DNA of 64,000 nt from Isoetes taiwanensis (taxonomy: Eukaryota > Streptophyta > Lycopodiopsida > Isoetales > Isoetaceae), in contig JAJEKV010000011.1 in assembly GCA_021234155.1 (NCBI GenBank), forward strand, positions 18,308,677 to 18,372,676, in the 5' to 3' direction. Positions within the stretch are counted from its first letter, which is position 1; each line of letters begins with the position of its first letter. The translations under genes were made by a program, and so were the position numbers. Below are positions 43,848-55,021 of the stretch, one piece after another. The notes beneath the pieces are model-generated. The model saw only the letters and a list, made by a program, of their open reading frames with translations, had not been told where the DNA came from and searched no databases.

Positions 43848-44297
43848 TTCTCCCCACCTTGGATTGATGCTGTCCGCAGCATCACGAGTCTCCCCACCTT
43901 GGAAACGAACATGCACAAAGGTTATCGAACTTTTCGATACATGTACTTAACACAATTATTATAAGATAATACTTAAAAGTTATAATTGAAATGTTTATAA
44001 TTACCACGTGGTAAGGCATTTAATTTATGCCTTACTTCAATCGTCAATTATAATATCAAGATTAATCATGACAAAATTGTTCTTATTAAAGTTCTCGTCT
44101 CCTTGTAGCTATATATGCCACAAGTTTCTGTAGTGTAACCTCCCGCCGGTTCGTCATTCTATTGGCCTGCAGGTTCAACACTACATTAGTACATGATTAC
44201 TTATTATAAGGGTTGGTTGTTAGGGAACCACCCATTAACACAATTACATGAATGCAAGGCATATCTCCCGGCATAGGAAGATTATGCTTCTCCCCTC
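43848..44297 (-). other. Truncated 3' internal stub of a third unit
   Basis: Near-copy of 29288-29737 (polypurine tract and AT-rich 3' region) in the same orientation. At 44297 it switches to the plus-strand ORF-B start. Both partners share TCATGGC at the join, so the breakpoint used microhomology. Confidence 0.8.
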
Positions 44298-45722
44298 ATG
44301 GCTACATCTTCCTTCATCAGCTGGTACAACGCCTCTCCCCACATTGCTCAGGTAGATGTTAACCTAGTATTCCAACTTTTCCAGAAAGAATTTGACTTGT
44401 CGGCAACCCTGAATTCAAACCCATTCTACCAACAAGTTCTGCAAGAAGAAAGAGTCGTAACATACGATTCACGGAAGATGAACGACGCAGAGACTCGCTA
44501 CCCGACACATGATCAGGAGCTATTGGCAGTGGTAAGAGCTTTAAAGATCTGGAGACACTATCTATTGGGAAGGAAGTTCCAATTAGATACCGACCATCAG
44601 AGTCTACAGTACATTTTCACGCAACCATTATTGAATTTGAGACAAAGGAGATGGATGGAGTTCATGGAAGAGTACGACTTCGAGATTGTGTACAAGCCAG
44701 GGAAACTCAATGTGGTTGCAGATGCTCTGTCAAGACATCCCTTAACAACAAGAGTGCATTGCAATGCCATATCAACATTCACCAGTGAGTTTGGCAAGAA
44801 AATAGAAGAAACGTTACCAACGGACAAGGACTTTCAGGAAGTATGGGCAAGCCTTTCTAAGGAGGCAAGAACAGACAAGGAGAGAGAAACCTTCAAACAT
44901 TTTAAGGAGGAAAATCTCTTGTACCATAAGAATAAGTTGTGTGTGCCAGAATCATCTGGAGTCAGAAGGTTGATTCTCCACGACACCCACAACAGCCCAA
45001 TAGCCAGCCACGCAGGTTTTACGAAAACCTACTTCAAGATAAGGAGTAGTTACTTGTACGGTGCCTTACTTCGTGAGCCCTCAGCTGGTACAGCGCCTCC
45101 CCACATTGCTCAGGTAGATGTTAACCTAGTATTCCAACTTTTCCAGAAAGAATTTGACTTGTCGGCAACCCTGAATTCAAACCCATTCTACCAACAAGTT
45201 CTGCAAGAATTCCAAGAGAAAGTAGCTCCTAGCTTGCAAGAAATACCCCCATGCATAGGGTACTTTGTACCAAAGACTGTATTGCAAACAGCACTTAGTC
45301 ATATACCCAACATTGCGAAATTGCTGCAGAATAGAACCAAGCGCCTACCCAACTACATGACCCTGAGCAGTAACAGAAAGAGATTTTTCTCCTACAACAC
45401 ATCCTTAGCACTATATTTATTCTATAGGGCCCAAACCGTGGTAGGTGAACCATCAATCCAGCCACTAGAGGTCACACCCTTGGACTCAGCAGCAGACGAA
45501 CAACTACTGCTTGAGTATGAGCAGTCCGTAGCGGAATCATCCGAAGAAAGTGAGGACTTAGAAGAGGAAAGTGAAGAGGAAATGGAAGTGGACCCAGAGG
45601 AAGAATGCCGTGAAGCAGAACAAGATGTTAGCCATTTCGAAGCTGACAGGAGCACACCGAGGATAGCACAACCAATCGGGCTGGGAATAACAAGTCTAGC
45701 ACCGATCATAGTCGAAGGGTAG
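44298..45722 (+). CDS. Chimeric ORF: ORF-B start + RNase H/integrase start + ORF-B
   Basis: One open frame of 474 codons. Residues 1-50 are the ORF-B N terminus (MATSSFISWYNASPH). At 44440-44447 the shared octamer TGCAAGAA joins it in frame to the chromovirus RNase H ([52 protein letters not shown]) and the first part of integrase (HDTHNSPIASHAGF). At about 45054 integrase ends, a filler of about 27 bases follows, and ORF-B restarts at PHIAQVDVN and runs through its acidic tract to a TAG (CAG in the other copy) at 45720. Reverse-transcriptase template switching explains this best. Whether it is expressed is unknown. It supplies the RNase H segment that the minus copy lacks. Confidence 0.85.
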   Translation: MATSSFISWYNASPHIAQVDVNLVFQLFQKEFDLSATLNSNPFYQQVLQEERVVTYDSRKMNDAETRYPTHDQELLAVVRALKIWRHYLLGRKFQLDTDHQSLQYIFTQPLLNLRQRRWMEFMEEYDFEIVYKPGKLNVVADALSRHPLTTRVHCNAISTFTSEFGKKIEETLPTDKDFQEVWASLSKEARTDKERETFKHFKEENLLYHKNKLCVPESSGVRRLILHDTHNSPIASHAGFTKTYFKIRSSYLYGALLREPSAGTAPPHIAQVDVNLVFQLFQKEFDLSATLNSNPFYQQVLQEFQEKVAPSLQEIPPCIGYFVPKTVLQTALSHIPNIAKLLQNRTKRLPNYMTLSSNRKRFFSYNTSLALYLFYRAQTVVGEPSIQPLEVTPLDSAADEQLLLEYEQSVAESSEESEDLEEESEEEMEVDPEEECREAEQDVSHFEADRSTPRIAQPIGLGITSLAPIIVEG

Positions 45723-46003
45723 GAATATTTGTTCCTAAACGATATTAAAAACCTCCCCGAATGCAGAGACAGAGGCTATCGCGTCGACGAACTCCTTCAC
45801 CTTCTACGGCAGCAGCCGGACTTAGAGGATTTCATCGACCAAGAAACAGATGACTTTCCAGTGCAAGTAAGGGAAGCAGCCACATACACAGGGCACAACA
45901 TGTCAGATATCAAAGCCTATAGCACTATCAGAGGCATGATGACGGAAGAACAACTCCCTACAGAGGAGGAGTTTGTGGCATCCAAGAGCAGATGGGAATA
46001 AGG
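45086..46003 (+). pseudogene. ORF-B, plus copy
   Basis: Second example of the acidic ORF-B protein, from the Pro-His-Ile-Ala segment. It is interrupted by TAG at 45720, continues with FLNDIKNLPECRDRGYRVDELL, and has lost its normal stop (VAL-stop became VASKSRWE-stop), so it overlaps ORF-C slightly. It differs from the minus copy by scattered single substitutions (for example SESSEESEDS versus SESSEESEDL). Confidence 0.75.
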
Positions 46004-46579
46004 GGGAAGACAACAAGAGCGCTTCAACCAGAATCCTCTTCACAAGAACCATTACCAACGTTCCTAGGGAGAGCCACGAACTTAACAAGTGTACGAACGC
46101 TCTTCCATGATTACGAAGAATTAGTTCAAGTACGGGTCGATCAGTATGCATCAAGGCACAGGTCTACCTCAGGAGCACGGGGAGGAGTACCCGGAGCAGC
46201 ACTTAAATACTATCTCCCGCTCCTAACAGACAGTAGGATAATAGTATTTCATAAGCTTTTCAGCCCACGTGGAGAAGAAGCCGTGCAGATGCTGATAGCA
46301 CTATCAGGTTTTGGCATGCACGCACGACTATCAGAAAAAGTCGACCATGTAATTTTGGTGAAGCGGAGGACAGCCTTGAGCATTTTCGACTTCGCGGTAC
46401 CCCACCTTCGACAAGGTAGGTTGGCAGTAACAGCAGCTCATACCGTCGATAGACGGATGGAAGAGCTAGCCTTAGCTATCCGAGGGGGATCATCGAGGGA
46501 TATACTATGGAAATTGGGACGTACAGTGGGTACAGCCCAAGTGAAGAAATTCCTTGAGGATCACCCATCCCATCAGTAA
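45992..46579 (+). CDS. ORF-C, plus copy
   Basis: 195 intact codons, same length and start (MGIRGKTTRALQPE) as the minus copy at 34679-35266, with about seven substitutions (for example FHGYEE to FHDYEE and RNLGRT to WKLGRT). Two independent open copies argue that ORF-C is a real gene of the family. Function is unknown; see the minus copy for the loose histone-like phrases. Confidence 0.75.
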   Translation: MGIRGKTTRALQPESSSQEPLPTFLGRATNLTSVRTLFHDYEELVQVRVDQYASRHRSTSGARGGVPGAALKYYLPLLTDSRIIVFHKLFSPRGEEAVQMLIALSGFGMHARLSEKVDHVILVKRRTALSIFDFAVPHLRQGRLAVTAAHTVDRRMEELALAIRGGSSRDILWKLGRTVGTAQVKKFLEDHPSHQ

Positions 46580-46703
46580 ATCAATGTAACGGAAATCATG
46601 ACTATTGTATTAAGTTAATATATCGGCTATATATTAATAAAAATATAATTTTAAATGTCTTTTTGATATCTTTGCCTTAACAATCATATCATTCAAACTC
46701 TTA
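46580..46703 (+). other. AT-rich spacer before gag, plus copy
   Basis: Counterpart of 34539-34678; contains CTATATATTAATAAAAATA. Confidence 0.4.
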
Positions 46704-47803
46704 ATGCAACCAACAAAAGAACTCATGATAAATGGTGCCAATGCAATATGTGCAGCTAGAACAACCAGGAATGTCGAAATTGAATTCCAAGCCCAAGGCG
46801 AGCAGACACCACCGGGACAATTCCAGCCTCGGAATCTGTTCGAAGAGTACTACGCACCAACGCCAGAGGAGGAAATCTCGCAGATGAGGTCAGATCTGCA
46901 AGAAATAAAAGCCATGTTGGCCGGCAGGGGAAATAACAGGCAGGACCAGAACGTGTAAGCCCCAGAAGCCCGTTCTCAACACAAGGAAAAAGAGAGAAAG
47001 AGGAGCCGGCACAGATCTTCTAGCTCCAGTTCGTCCGACAGCTCAGATTCCAACTCTGAGTCTGAGAAAGAAACAGAAAGGACCGCCCGAAGGGAAGAAA
47101 GAATAAGGGTAAGACAGCCAAGCCAATCCGACTACGAGAAAAAGGTCGACTCGGCCTTGAGTAATGTTTGGAAAGCCCGCAAGCTGGAACAGTTTTCCAG
47201 CGAAAACAGATCAGGGATGGAAGCCGAAGCATGGCTAGACGAGATGAGCGAATATGGAAATGCTTACGGTATGAAGGATAAGTATAAGGGCAGAGTAGCC
47301 ACCGCTAACCTGAAAGGGGCAGCCTGCATTTGGTGGAGGGGCTATGCCAAAGCCCATGGAATGAGCAGAGACAAGTGCAGGTTCACAAAGTTCGCGAAGG
47401 CCTTCAAACAACACTATGTGCCAAGAGAGCACAAGTGCCATTCCACAGGTTGCAACAGGGGAACAAGTCCGTACAGAAATATACGGAGGAGTTCATGAGG
47501 TTGAGGCTTTATGTGCCGAAACTCAGTGAGAGAAGAGCGGTGGAAGGCTACGTGGAGGGCCTGAATGAGGACCTACGGAAACTAGTCAGGGCCCTGAACC
47601 CGCGCTCAATATCGGAGGCCGAAGCAAAAGCCATAAGCTTACAAGGATCGGGACCCCAGAATAGTGAACCCAAGCAGTGGTATGACAAAGGAAAAGGGTA
47701 TGGAGGCCAGAGCCCGAGAGCAACCAGTCCGTCACCTGCCAAGACGCCATACTCGGGAAACCAATGGAAGCAGCCAGAGAAAAAGCACGTCAGCTTTAAA
47801 GAT
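46704..47803 (+). pseudogene. Chromovirus gag, N-terminal part (plus copy)
   Basis: Starts MQPTKELMINGANAICAAR. It is broken by TAA at 46956 (CAA in the other copy), reopens in RHRSSSSSSSDSS, and continues through SNVWKARKLEQFSSENR and the capsid core. It is frameshifted near 47440 by loss of about 14 bases after HKCH, and runs to VSFKD at 47803, where the Copia element is inserted. It continues at 53296 with the zinc-knuckle region. Confidence 0.85.
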
Positions 47804-48426
47804 TGTTGAATTTAGGGTTGAATCATCACATATTCTGAAGACAAATAATTCATTGAAGTTGTATATACAGTGTACATAAGGTATACAGGGGATTGTTTAG
47901 AGGATGGCTAGCCCTAATATACAGTACAGTGAAAATAACATGCCATGGAGCTTATAATGGTTCTTATGATGGTCTTAGCACCATATTTGAAAAGGTTAAG
48001 GTCATTCACATTCAATGGTTGGGATTATCCCATTTGTATAGTTCTTGGGGCCCGATACAATGGAGGGAAACTCCATATGAATAGGAGCTCGGCTAGGCGG
48101 CCGGATCCGATGCCATAACCGCCGAGACTCACAGTTTAAAAGATTGTAGAGGCCGGTTTATGAACTGGACTGGTCAGGAGTTAAACCTAAGGAGGAATTT
48201 CTGCATGTTTCGGAGCTGTGAAATTGTATTGCTATCGGGTCAAACTTGAGTCAATCCCATTTCTACAGTAACTTTTGCTACAGTAATCCTAAGGTTTATT
48301 GCAATTTTATTTCTAGCAAATACACTATCTTAGGAATTGAAATTTTGTGATCATTGTCTTGGTGTAATTCATAAATTCATCAAGCAATTGTGATATAGAT
48401 TTAGAGAAGATTCTCTATTTCTAACA
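47804..48426 (+). repeat. Copia 5' LTR
   Basis: 623 bp, begins TGTTGAATTTAGGGTTGAAT, ends ATTTCTAACA. Confidence 0.9.
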
Positions 48427-48427
48427 T

Positions 48428-48440
48428 TGGTATTAGAGCA
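48428..48440 (+). other. Copia primer-binding site (initiator tRNA-Met type)
   Basis: TGGTATTAGAGCA one base after the LTR. The canonical plant iMet site is TGGTATCAGAGC, one mismatch. Confidence 0.85.
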
Positions 48441-48485
48441 GATTAATCCTGTTGAACCTTGTGTTATTCTTTTTGCTCTTTAAGT

Positions 48486-51400
48486 ATGTCCAGCAGATTT
48501 GGAGCTAGTCTCTTTAGCACAGTGGAGGTCTACAAAGGTGGACCAGGTTTCCAGGTGTGGAAGGATGCTGTGAAACACATTTTGGAAGTTGAGGAACTCT
48601 GGGATCTTGTTGATCCAGATGGAGGCTCAAATGTCAACATGAACACTATTACCAGGTCTGTTTCTGAGGGATCTGTTAACATGAGAGAAAATGCAGGTCG
48701 TGGAGCAACAACTGCAGAAGGAACAGCTGGTGGCAGTCATGTGGGAACTGGGAGGTCCTTATACTCAAAGGTTAAGGAGGCTCAAGGCATAATTACCTGC
48801 AAGGTAAGTCCTACCATTAGGCTTAAGTTGAGAAATTTAAGTCCTAAGCAGATGTGGAGTTTTTTATTAAAACACTATGAAGAAAAGACTTCATCCCAAA
48901 TAGATTTGCTTGAAAATGAATTGAGGGGACTGAAACTAAAGGAGGAAGAAGATGTTTCAGATTTCTTTAACCAATTTGATAACATAATAGCTGACTTAGC
49001 TGGTGCTGGAGTCAATGTCAGTGAAAGAAGTCAAGTTCTCCAAATATCTAGGGCAGTTAGTGAAAATAAAAATCTGTCTCTATTTATTAGAAACATGAGC
49101 AAATCTAGGGAAGAAGCAGAGAATATTCTGAGAACAGAATTCGAGCAGAAAAAGATCATAAGAGAAAGAGAAGAATCTCCTGAAATCCTGTTTGCTGGGA
49201 AAAAGAAAGTTACATGTTACAATTGCCATGAAACAGGGCATTTCAAGAGTGAATGCCCAAAATTAAAAAGGGAATTTAACTGTTATACCTGTGGGGGAAA
49301 AGGGCATGTTGCAGCTAAGTGCCCTACTCCAAAAGATCATGGTAAGGGGAACAATAAGGGGTCCACTAGCAGAGGAGGAAGAACCAGCTCTAGAAGGGGT
49401 CGTGGCAGAAAACCAACTGGTACCTTTGTGGCAAGAGAGCAAGAAGACAAGGAAAAATCTGATGTTGATGATGAAGATGAGGTAAGCCTTGCATTTAATA
49501 TTGTTGAGCAAAATCAGCCTGCTAATAAATCTGAAACTCTTGTAGTTGATAGTGGAGCTGAAAGATCAGTAGTCCAATCTACTGATTTGCTAAAAAATGT
49601 CTCAACCTCTCACTCTAGAAGAATCCAAGTTGGAAATGGAGATACTCAAGAAATTGAAGGAAGGGGACTTTTGCAGCTTTTAGATCTTGATGGAAAAATA
49701 GTAGATATTGAGAATGTATTGTGTGTTCCCACTATCATTAAAAACCTCATTTCTGTAAGCCAGTTGGTGGATTTAGGCTATAAGGTCAACTTTGACTCAA
49801 AAGGTTGTAATATCTTTTTTGATAATATATTGAAGTTTCATGCAAAACGTGTTGGCAATCTTTTCCAAATGAAAGCTTTGGGACATGACAGTATTAACAC
49901 TGTAAATATTCCAGAATTTGAAATCTGGCATGACAGGCTGGCCCATACTCATTGCAACAATTTTAAATACTTAGCCAAAAAGGGATGGCTAAATTGTAAA
50001 GATATCAGATCAGAAAACTTCAAGTGTGAGGGATGCATACTTGGAAAAACAAACAGGCTACCATTCAAACAATCCAAAACAAGAGCAAAGGGTGTTCTTG
50101 ATCTGGTACACACTGACCTATGTGGGCCATTAAATGTCAAAGGAAGGACGAATAAAAGATATTTCATATCTTTTATTGATGACTTCAGTAGGAAGTGCAA
50201 AGTCTACTGCTTAGAAAGAAAGTCTCAAGCATTAAATGCTTTCAAACAATATGTTCATGAAATGGAAAGAGAATCAGGGAGAAAACTGAAGTGTATCAGG
50301 TCTGATAGAGGAGGGGAGTACCTATCAGCCAAATTCAGACTTTTTTGCATCACTCATGGAATTAGAAGGCAACTAACCTGCAGGTACAGTCCCCAGCAAA
50401 ATGGAGTAGCTGAAAGGAAAAACAGGACCATTATGGATGCTATGAGATCAATGATCAAAAGGAGTGGCTTGCCAAATAACCTGTGGGAGGAAGCTTTGAA
50501 GGCTGCAATAATGATTCAGAACAAACTGCCCTCATCGAGCATTAAAGGTAACATACCTGATTTGCTATGGTCTAACGATAATGCTAGCATAGATTATGAT
50601 TTTTTTAAAGCATATGGATGTTTAACATATGTACACGTACCAAAAGAATTAAGACAGAAATTAGATGATAAGGCAAGTATTGGCTACCTTGTGGGTTATG
50701 ACGAAGAATCCAAGGGGTATAGAGTGTTTGTGCCAGAAAGCAAAACAATATATTAGCAGAGATACTTTGTTTGATGAACATGTGTTCTACAAAAATAGGC
50801 ATAAAAGGAAAGCAGATTTTGACAAAAAAGACAAGGTTGAAACTAAGATACAGCAAGCAATAGATTTAGACTCAGATCAGGAAGAAGGAAACATGGTAGC
50901 AGAACCAAATGATGACACAATCACTGAAAATAATGAGGCAGCAAACATTGAAAACAACAATATACCATTAGGTGCCACCAGCAAAAGAAGAACTCAAGTA
51001 GAGAAGCTGCTGGAAAATGTACATGAAAATGCTGATCATTATGGTAGAAATGAATTGGGAAGAAGCAGGAGGTTAGAAAAGCAACATATTGAATATGAAC
51101 AAGTTATGGCAATACTTGAAAATGTACCAATACCACAGTCTTATGAGGAAGCAATTGAGAGTGAGCATAAGGAACAGTGGATCAAAGCCATGAAGGATGA
51201 GTTAGATTCTTTTGAGAAAACTCAGACATATGACTTAGTTGATCACCCTACCAGAGAAAATGTTGTAGGGTGCAAATGGTTGTTTAAAATTAAGGAAAAT
51301 TCAGATGGCAGCAGGAAATACAAGGCAAGACTTGTGGCGAAAGGATACACTCAAAAACAGGGCCTGGATTTTGAGGAAACGTACTCTCCTATTGTGAAAT

Positions 51401-52674
51401 TAACCAGCATTAAGACATTGCTTGCAATAGCAAATGCACAAGATCTTGAGCTACATCACATGGATGTAAAAACAGCCTTTCTCAATGCTAAACTGGAGGA
51501 AAAAGTTTTTATGGAACAAGCTCCAGGATTTGAGCAACAAATCAATAAAGTTTGGAGACTAAATAGAGCTGTGTACGGCCTGAAACAATCTCCTAGGGAG
51601 TGGTATGTATGCATGGATAATTTTCTTAAGGAACAAGGGTTTGAGAAACTCAAAAATGATGGCAACCTCTATAGGTACAAACAAGCAGAAAACTTTTGCA
51701 TTATAGCCTTGTATGTTGATGACTGCATTATGGCAGCAAATCACACAAGAGTATTGAATCATTGTAAAGGGATCTTAAGTTCAAGATTTGAAATGTCAGA
51801 TCTAGGGGAAATAAGACACTTCTTGGGCATAGAAGTATGCAGAAACAGAGACCAAAAGATACTGAAACTGCAGCAATCCAAACATATAGAAAACATGCTT
51901 AAAAGGTTCAACCTTGTTGATGCACATCCAGCAAAATGCCCTGCAGTACCAGGACATAGATTGACAGAAGAAAAAGAACTCACTGAAAAGGACATCAAGG
52001 AAATGGAGAATGTCCCATATAGATCTTTAATAGGGTGTTTGCTATATCTGGCAAACAACACAAGGCCAGATATCTCTTATATTGTAAACATTTTGAGCAG
52101 GAGATGCCATAATCCGACCAAAGATCATTGGATTGCAGGTAAAAGAGTTTTAAAGTACCTTAAAGGGACAAAATCACATGGAATAACATTCAATTCAGAT
52201 AATCTTCAGTTATGTGCATATAGTGATGCTGATTGGGGAGGGGACTTGTCAAACAGGAAATCCACATCTGGATTTGTTGTATTCTTAGGTGGAGGTGCCA
52301 TTAATTGGAAAAGCAAAAAACAGAATGCAATTGCCATGTCATCAGCTGAAGCTGAGTACACAGCCTCATCTTTAGTTGCCAAAGAGATATGTTGGTTGAG
52401 AAGATTGCTAGAAGAATTAAATTGCAAACAAGCAGGTCCAACTCAAATTTTTACTGACAGCCAGAGCTGCATAGCAATTGTGAAAAATCCAGTTCACCAT
52501 GATAGAACTAAGCACATTGAATTAAACATCCACTTCATTCGAGATCTGGCTGGCAAACAGTATATTGAGATGGTGTATATTAACACAGCAAAGCAGGTTG
52601 CAGATGTCTTCACAAAAGCCCTTCCTGAAGCTAAGTTTAAACAGTTTAAAGTTGACATGCAAGTTACAGAATAA
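48486..52674 (+). pseudogene. Copia gag-pol polyprotein, one frameshift
   Basis: It makes the capsid, protease, integrase and reverse transcriptase/RNase H. The likely start is MSSRFGASLFSTVEVY at 48486. Gag has two zinc knuckles (CYNCHETGHFKSEC, CYTCGGKGHVAAKC), then a basic RG-rich patch. Protease has LVVDSGAERSVV. Integrase has HDRLAHTHCNNF...CEGC, IDDFSRKC, SDRGGEYLS and GVAERKNRTIMDAM. At about 50750 a loss of two bases in a TA run shifts the frame (the first frame stops at 50756, the second is open from 50665). RT has CKWLFKIKENSDGS, HHMDVKTAFLNAKLEE, YGLKQSPREWY and ALYVDDCIMA (YVDD). RNase H has AYSDADWGGD and SSAEAEYTA. The end, QVADVFTKALPEAKF, is typical of Copia. Integrase before RT is the Ty1/Copia order. 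Confidence 0.92.
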
Positions 52675-52690
52675 TGTGATGAAGGAGGAA
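52675..52690 (+). other. Copia polypurine tract
   Basis: GATGAAGGAGGAA just before the 3' LTR. Confidence 0.8.
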
Positions 52691-53290
52691 TGTTGAATTT
52701 AGGGTTGAATCATCACATATTCTGAAGACAAATAATTCATTGAAGTTGTATATACAGTGTACATAAGGTATACAGGGGATTGTTCAGAGGATGGCTAGCC
52801 CTAATATACAGTACAGTGAAAATAACATGCCATGGAGCTTATAATGGTTCTTATGATGGTCTTAGCACCATATATTCAATGGTTGGGATTATCCCATTTG
52901 TATAGTTCTTGGGGCCCGATACAATGGAGGGAAACTCCATATGAATAGGAGCTCGGCTAGGCGGCCGGATCCGATGCCATAACCGCCGAGACTCACAGTT
53001 TAAAAGATTGTAGAGGCCGGTTTATGAACTGGACTGGTCAGGAGTTAAACCTAAGGAGGAATTTTTGCATGTTTCGGAGCTGTGAAATTGTATTGCTATC
53101 GGGTCAAACTTGAGTCAATCCCATTTCTACAGTAACTTTTGCTACAGTAATCCTAAGGTTTATTGCAATTTTATTTCTAGCAAATACACTACCTTAGGAA
53201 TTGAAATTTTGTGATCATTGTCTTGGTGTAATTCATAAATTCATCAAGCAATTGTGATATAGATTTAGAGAAGATTCTCTATTTCTAACA
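52691..53290 (+). repeat. Copia 3' LTR
   Basis: 600 bp, same ends as the 5' LTR, with a 23-bp deletion at about 52872. Confidence 0.9.
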
Positions 53291-55021
53291 AAGATAAAGG
53301 ACAAGGGGAGGCTCAAACTACTCAAAGACAGTCAAGCAGTTCCTCAACTTCATTCCGAAGGAAAAGCGGCAAGAATGCATAGAAAAGCAGTTGTGTTTCC
53401 GGTGTTTCCGGTGTTTCATAGAACACACAACTGCCCATTCGTGATGAATGCAGCACTCGCAAAGATGGGAGGTTGGGAGACCCCGCCAAAATAGGAGGAG
53501 GACGAAGGACGCGACTTTATCCATGGTGAGTGTCATATCTTTGCCGCCATAGATACAGAAAGCGCAGAGAGCCAGTACCAAGTAATATCCACAATTGGTA
53601 AGATAGCTGCAAAATCTTTTATAGTCCTCATAGACTGTGGCAGTTCCCACAACTTTGCGTCACCAAGGATGGCCGAAATGCTAAAGTTGAAAAAAGTGAA
53701 GTCTAAGCCCAGGTCAGTAGTGTTAGCTAGCGGAGCCATCAGGCACACTGCCGGTAAGAGGGTGAATTTCAATATAGACTTACCCGACATCAACATTGGA
53801 ATGGGGGCAGAGATCATGAACATCGGAAAATATGACCTCATCATAGGTATGGAATACCTCCACCCGGCAAAAGCCCAAATAGATTGTGGGGAGCGAAAGC
53901 TGAAGCTAATGGCGCCCAACGGGAAGATTATAGAGATCACAGGTAAGGAAGTAACACCTATAATGCAATGCATGTCGAGTAAGAAGTTACTTAGATGCAT
54001 GAAAAGGCAGCAAGTTGCATACATCTTCAAATTAGAACTTGCCGAAGAAGAAGCGCCAGAGGATAAAGAAGATAAATCAGTAAGCAAGCTACCCAAGCAG
54101 ATAGCCAAGCTAATAAAGGAGTTCCATGACTTGTTTCCCGATGAAATCAAGGAACTCCCACCATATAGAGGAGTGGCGTGCGAGATTGCACTCGAACCAG
54201 GCACCAAGCCCACAAGTAAGGCACCGTATAGAATGACGGCTCACGAACTATCAGAGTTGAAGAAGCAATTGCAAGAGCTATTAGACCTAGGGTTCATAAG
54301 GCCTAGTGTCTCTCCGTTCGGAGCCCCCATCTTATTCGTCAAGAAGAAGGATGGAAGCTTGAGGATGTGTATTGACTACCGACAACTAAACAAACACACC
54401 ATCGAGAACAAGTATGCCTTACCCAGAGCGGATGATCTGATGGATCAGCTATAAGGTGCCAGGGTCTTCTCCAAAATCGACTTAAGGTCCGGGTATCATC
54501 AAATCAGGATTAAGAAGGAAGATATCCACAAAACGGCGTTCCGGACGAGATATGGACACTATGAATTCATAGTGATGCCATTCGGCTTATCTAATGTCCC
54601 AACAACGTTCATGAGACTCATGAACGATATATTTCGGGAATTCCTTGACACATTTGTCATCGTATTCTTCGATGACATTTTGGTGTATAGCAAGTCCCTG
54701 GAGGAGCACATTCAGCATTTGAGAAGGGTACTTGAGAAGCTGAGAAGGCATCAGCTTTATGCGAAGTTGTCGAAATGTCATTTCGCCACCGAAAGAGTGG
54801 AATACTTGGGGCATATCATATCAGCAGAGGGCATCTCCACCGATCCCGCAAAGATCCAAGCAGTGATTGAATGGCTGGCACCAAAGAACATACACGAGGT
54901 GAGAAGCTTTTTGGGCTTAGCAGGATATTATAGAAAGTTTGTCAAGAACTTTGCTAAGATAGCAGCACCTTTGACGGACCTCACCAAGGCAGAAAAGATA
55001 AAAGGCTGGATGGCACATTGA
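53291..55021 (+). pseudogene. Chromovirus zinc knuckle, protease and RT (plus copy)
   Basis: Continues gag after the Copia insertion. The zinc-knuckle region is partly scrambled (a short duplication near 53400). Protease reads [12 protein letters not shown] and [18 protein letters not shown] and is fused in frame to RT (no stop at the border, unlike the minus copy). RT has [20 protein letters not shown], a TAA in place of CAA at about 54452, then [12 protein letters not shown] with the first catalytic Asp intact, [25 protein letters not shown] and [11 protein letters not shown]. It ends at a TGA replacing TGG at about 55019. Confidence 0.88.

Larger units (their letters stand above)
47804..53290 (+). 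mobile_element. Copia (Ty1) LTR retrotransposon inserted in gag
   Basis: LTRs at 47804-48426 and 52691-53290, 5-bp target duplication AAGAT at 47799-47803 and 53291-53295, an iMet-type PBS, a polypurine tract and a nearly complete gag-pol. The LTRs differ mainly by a 23-bp indel, so the insertion is fairly young. Confidence 0.92.

Noticed and set aside
44298-45722. Interpretation of the 474-codon frame as a new host gene
   Set aside because: Every segment matches ORF-B or the chromovirus pol; it is a recombinant of the element.
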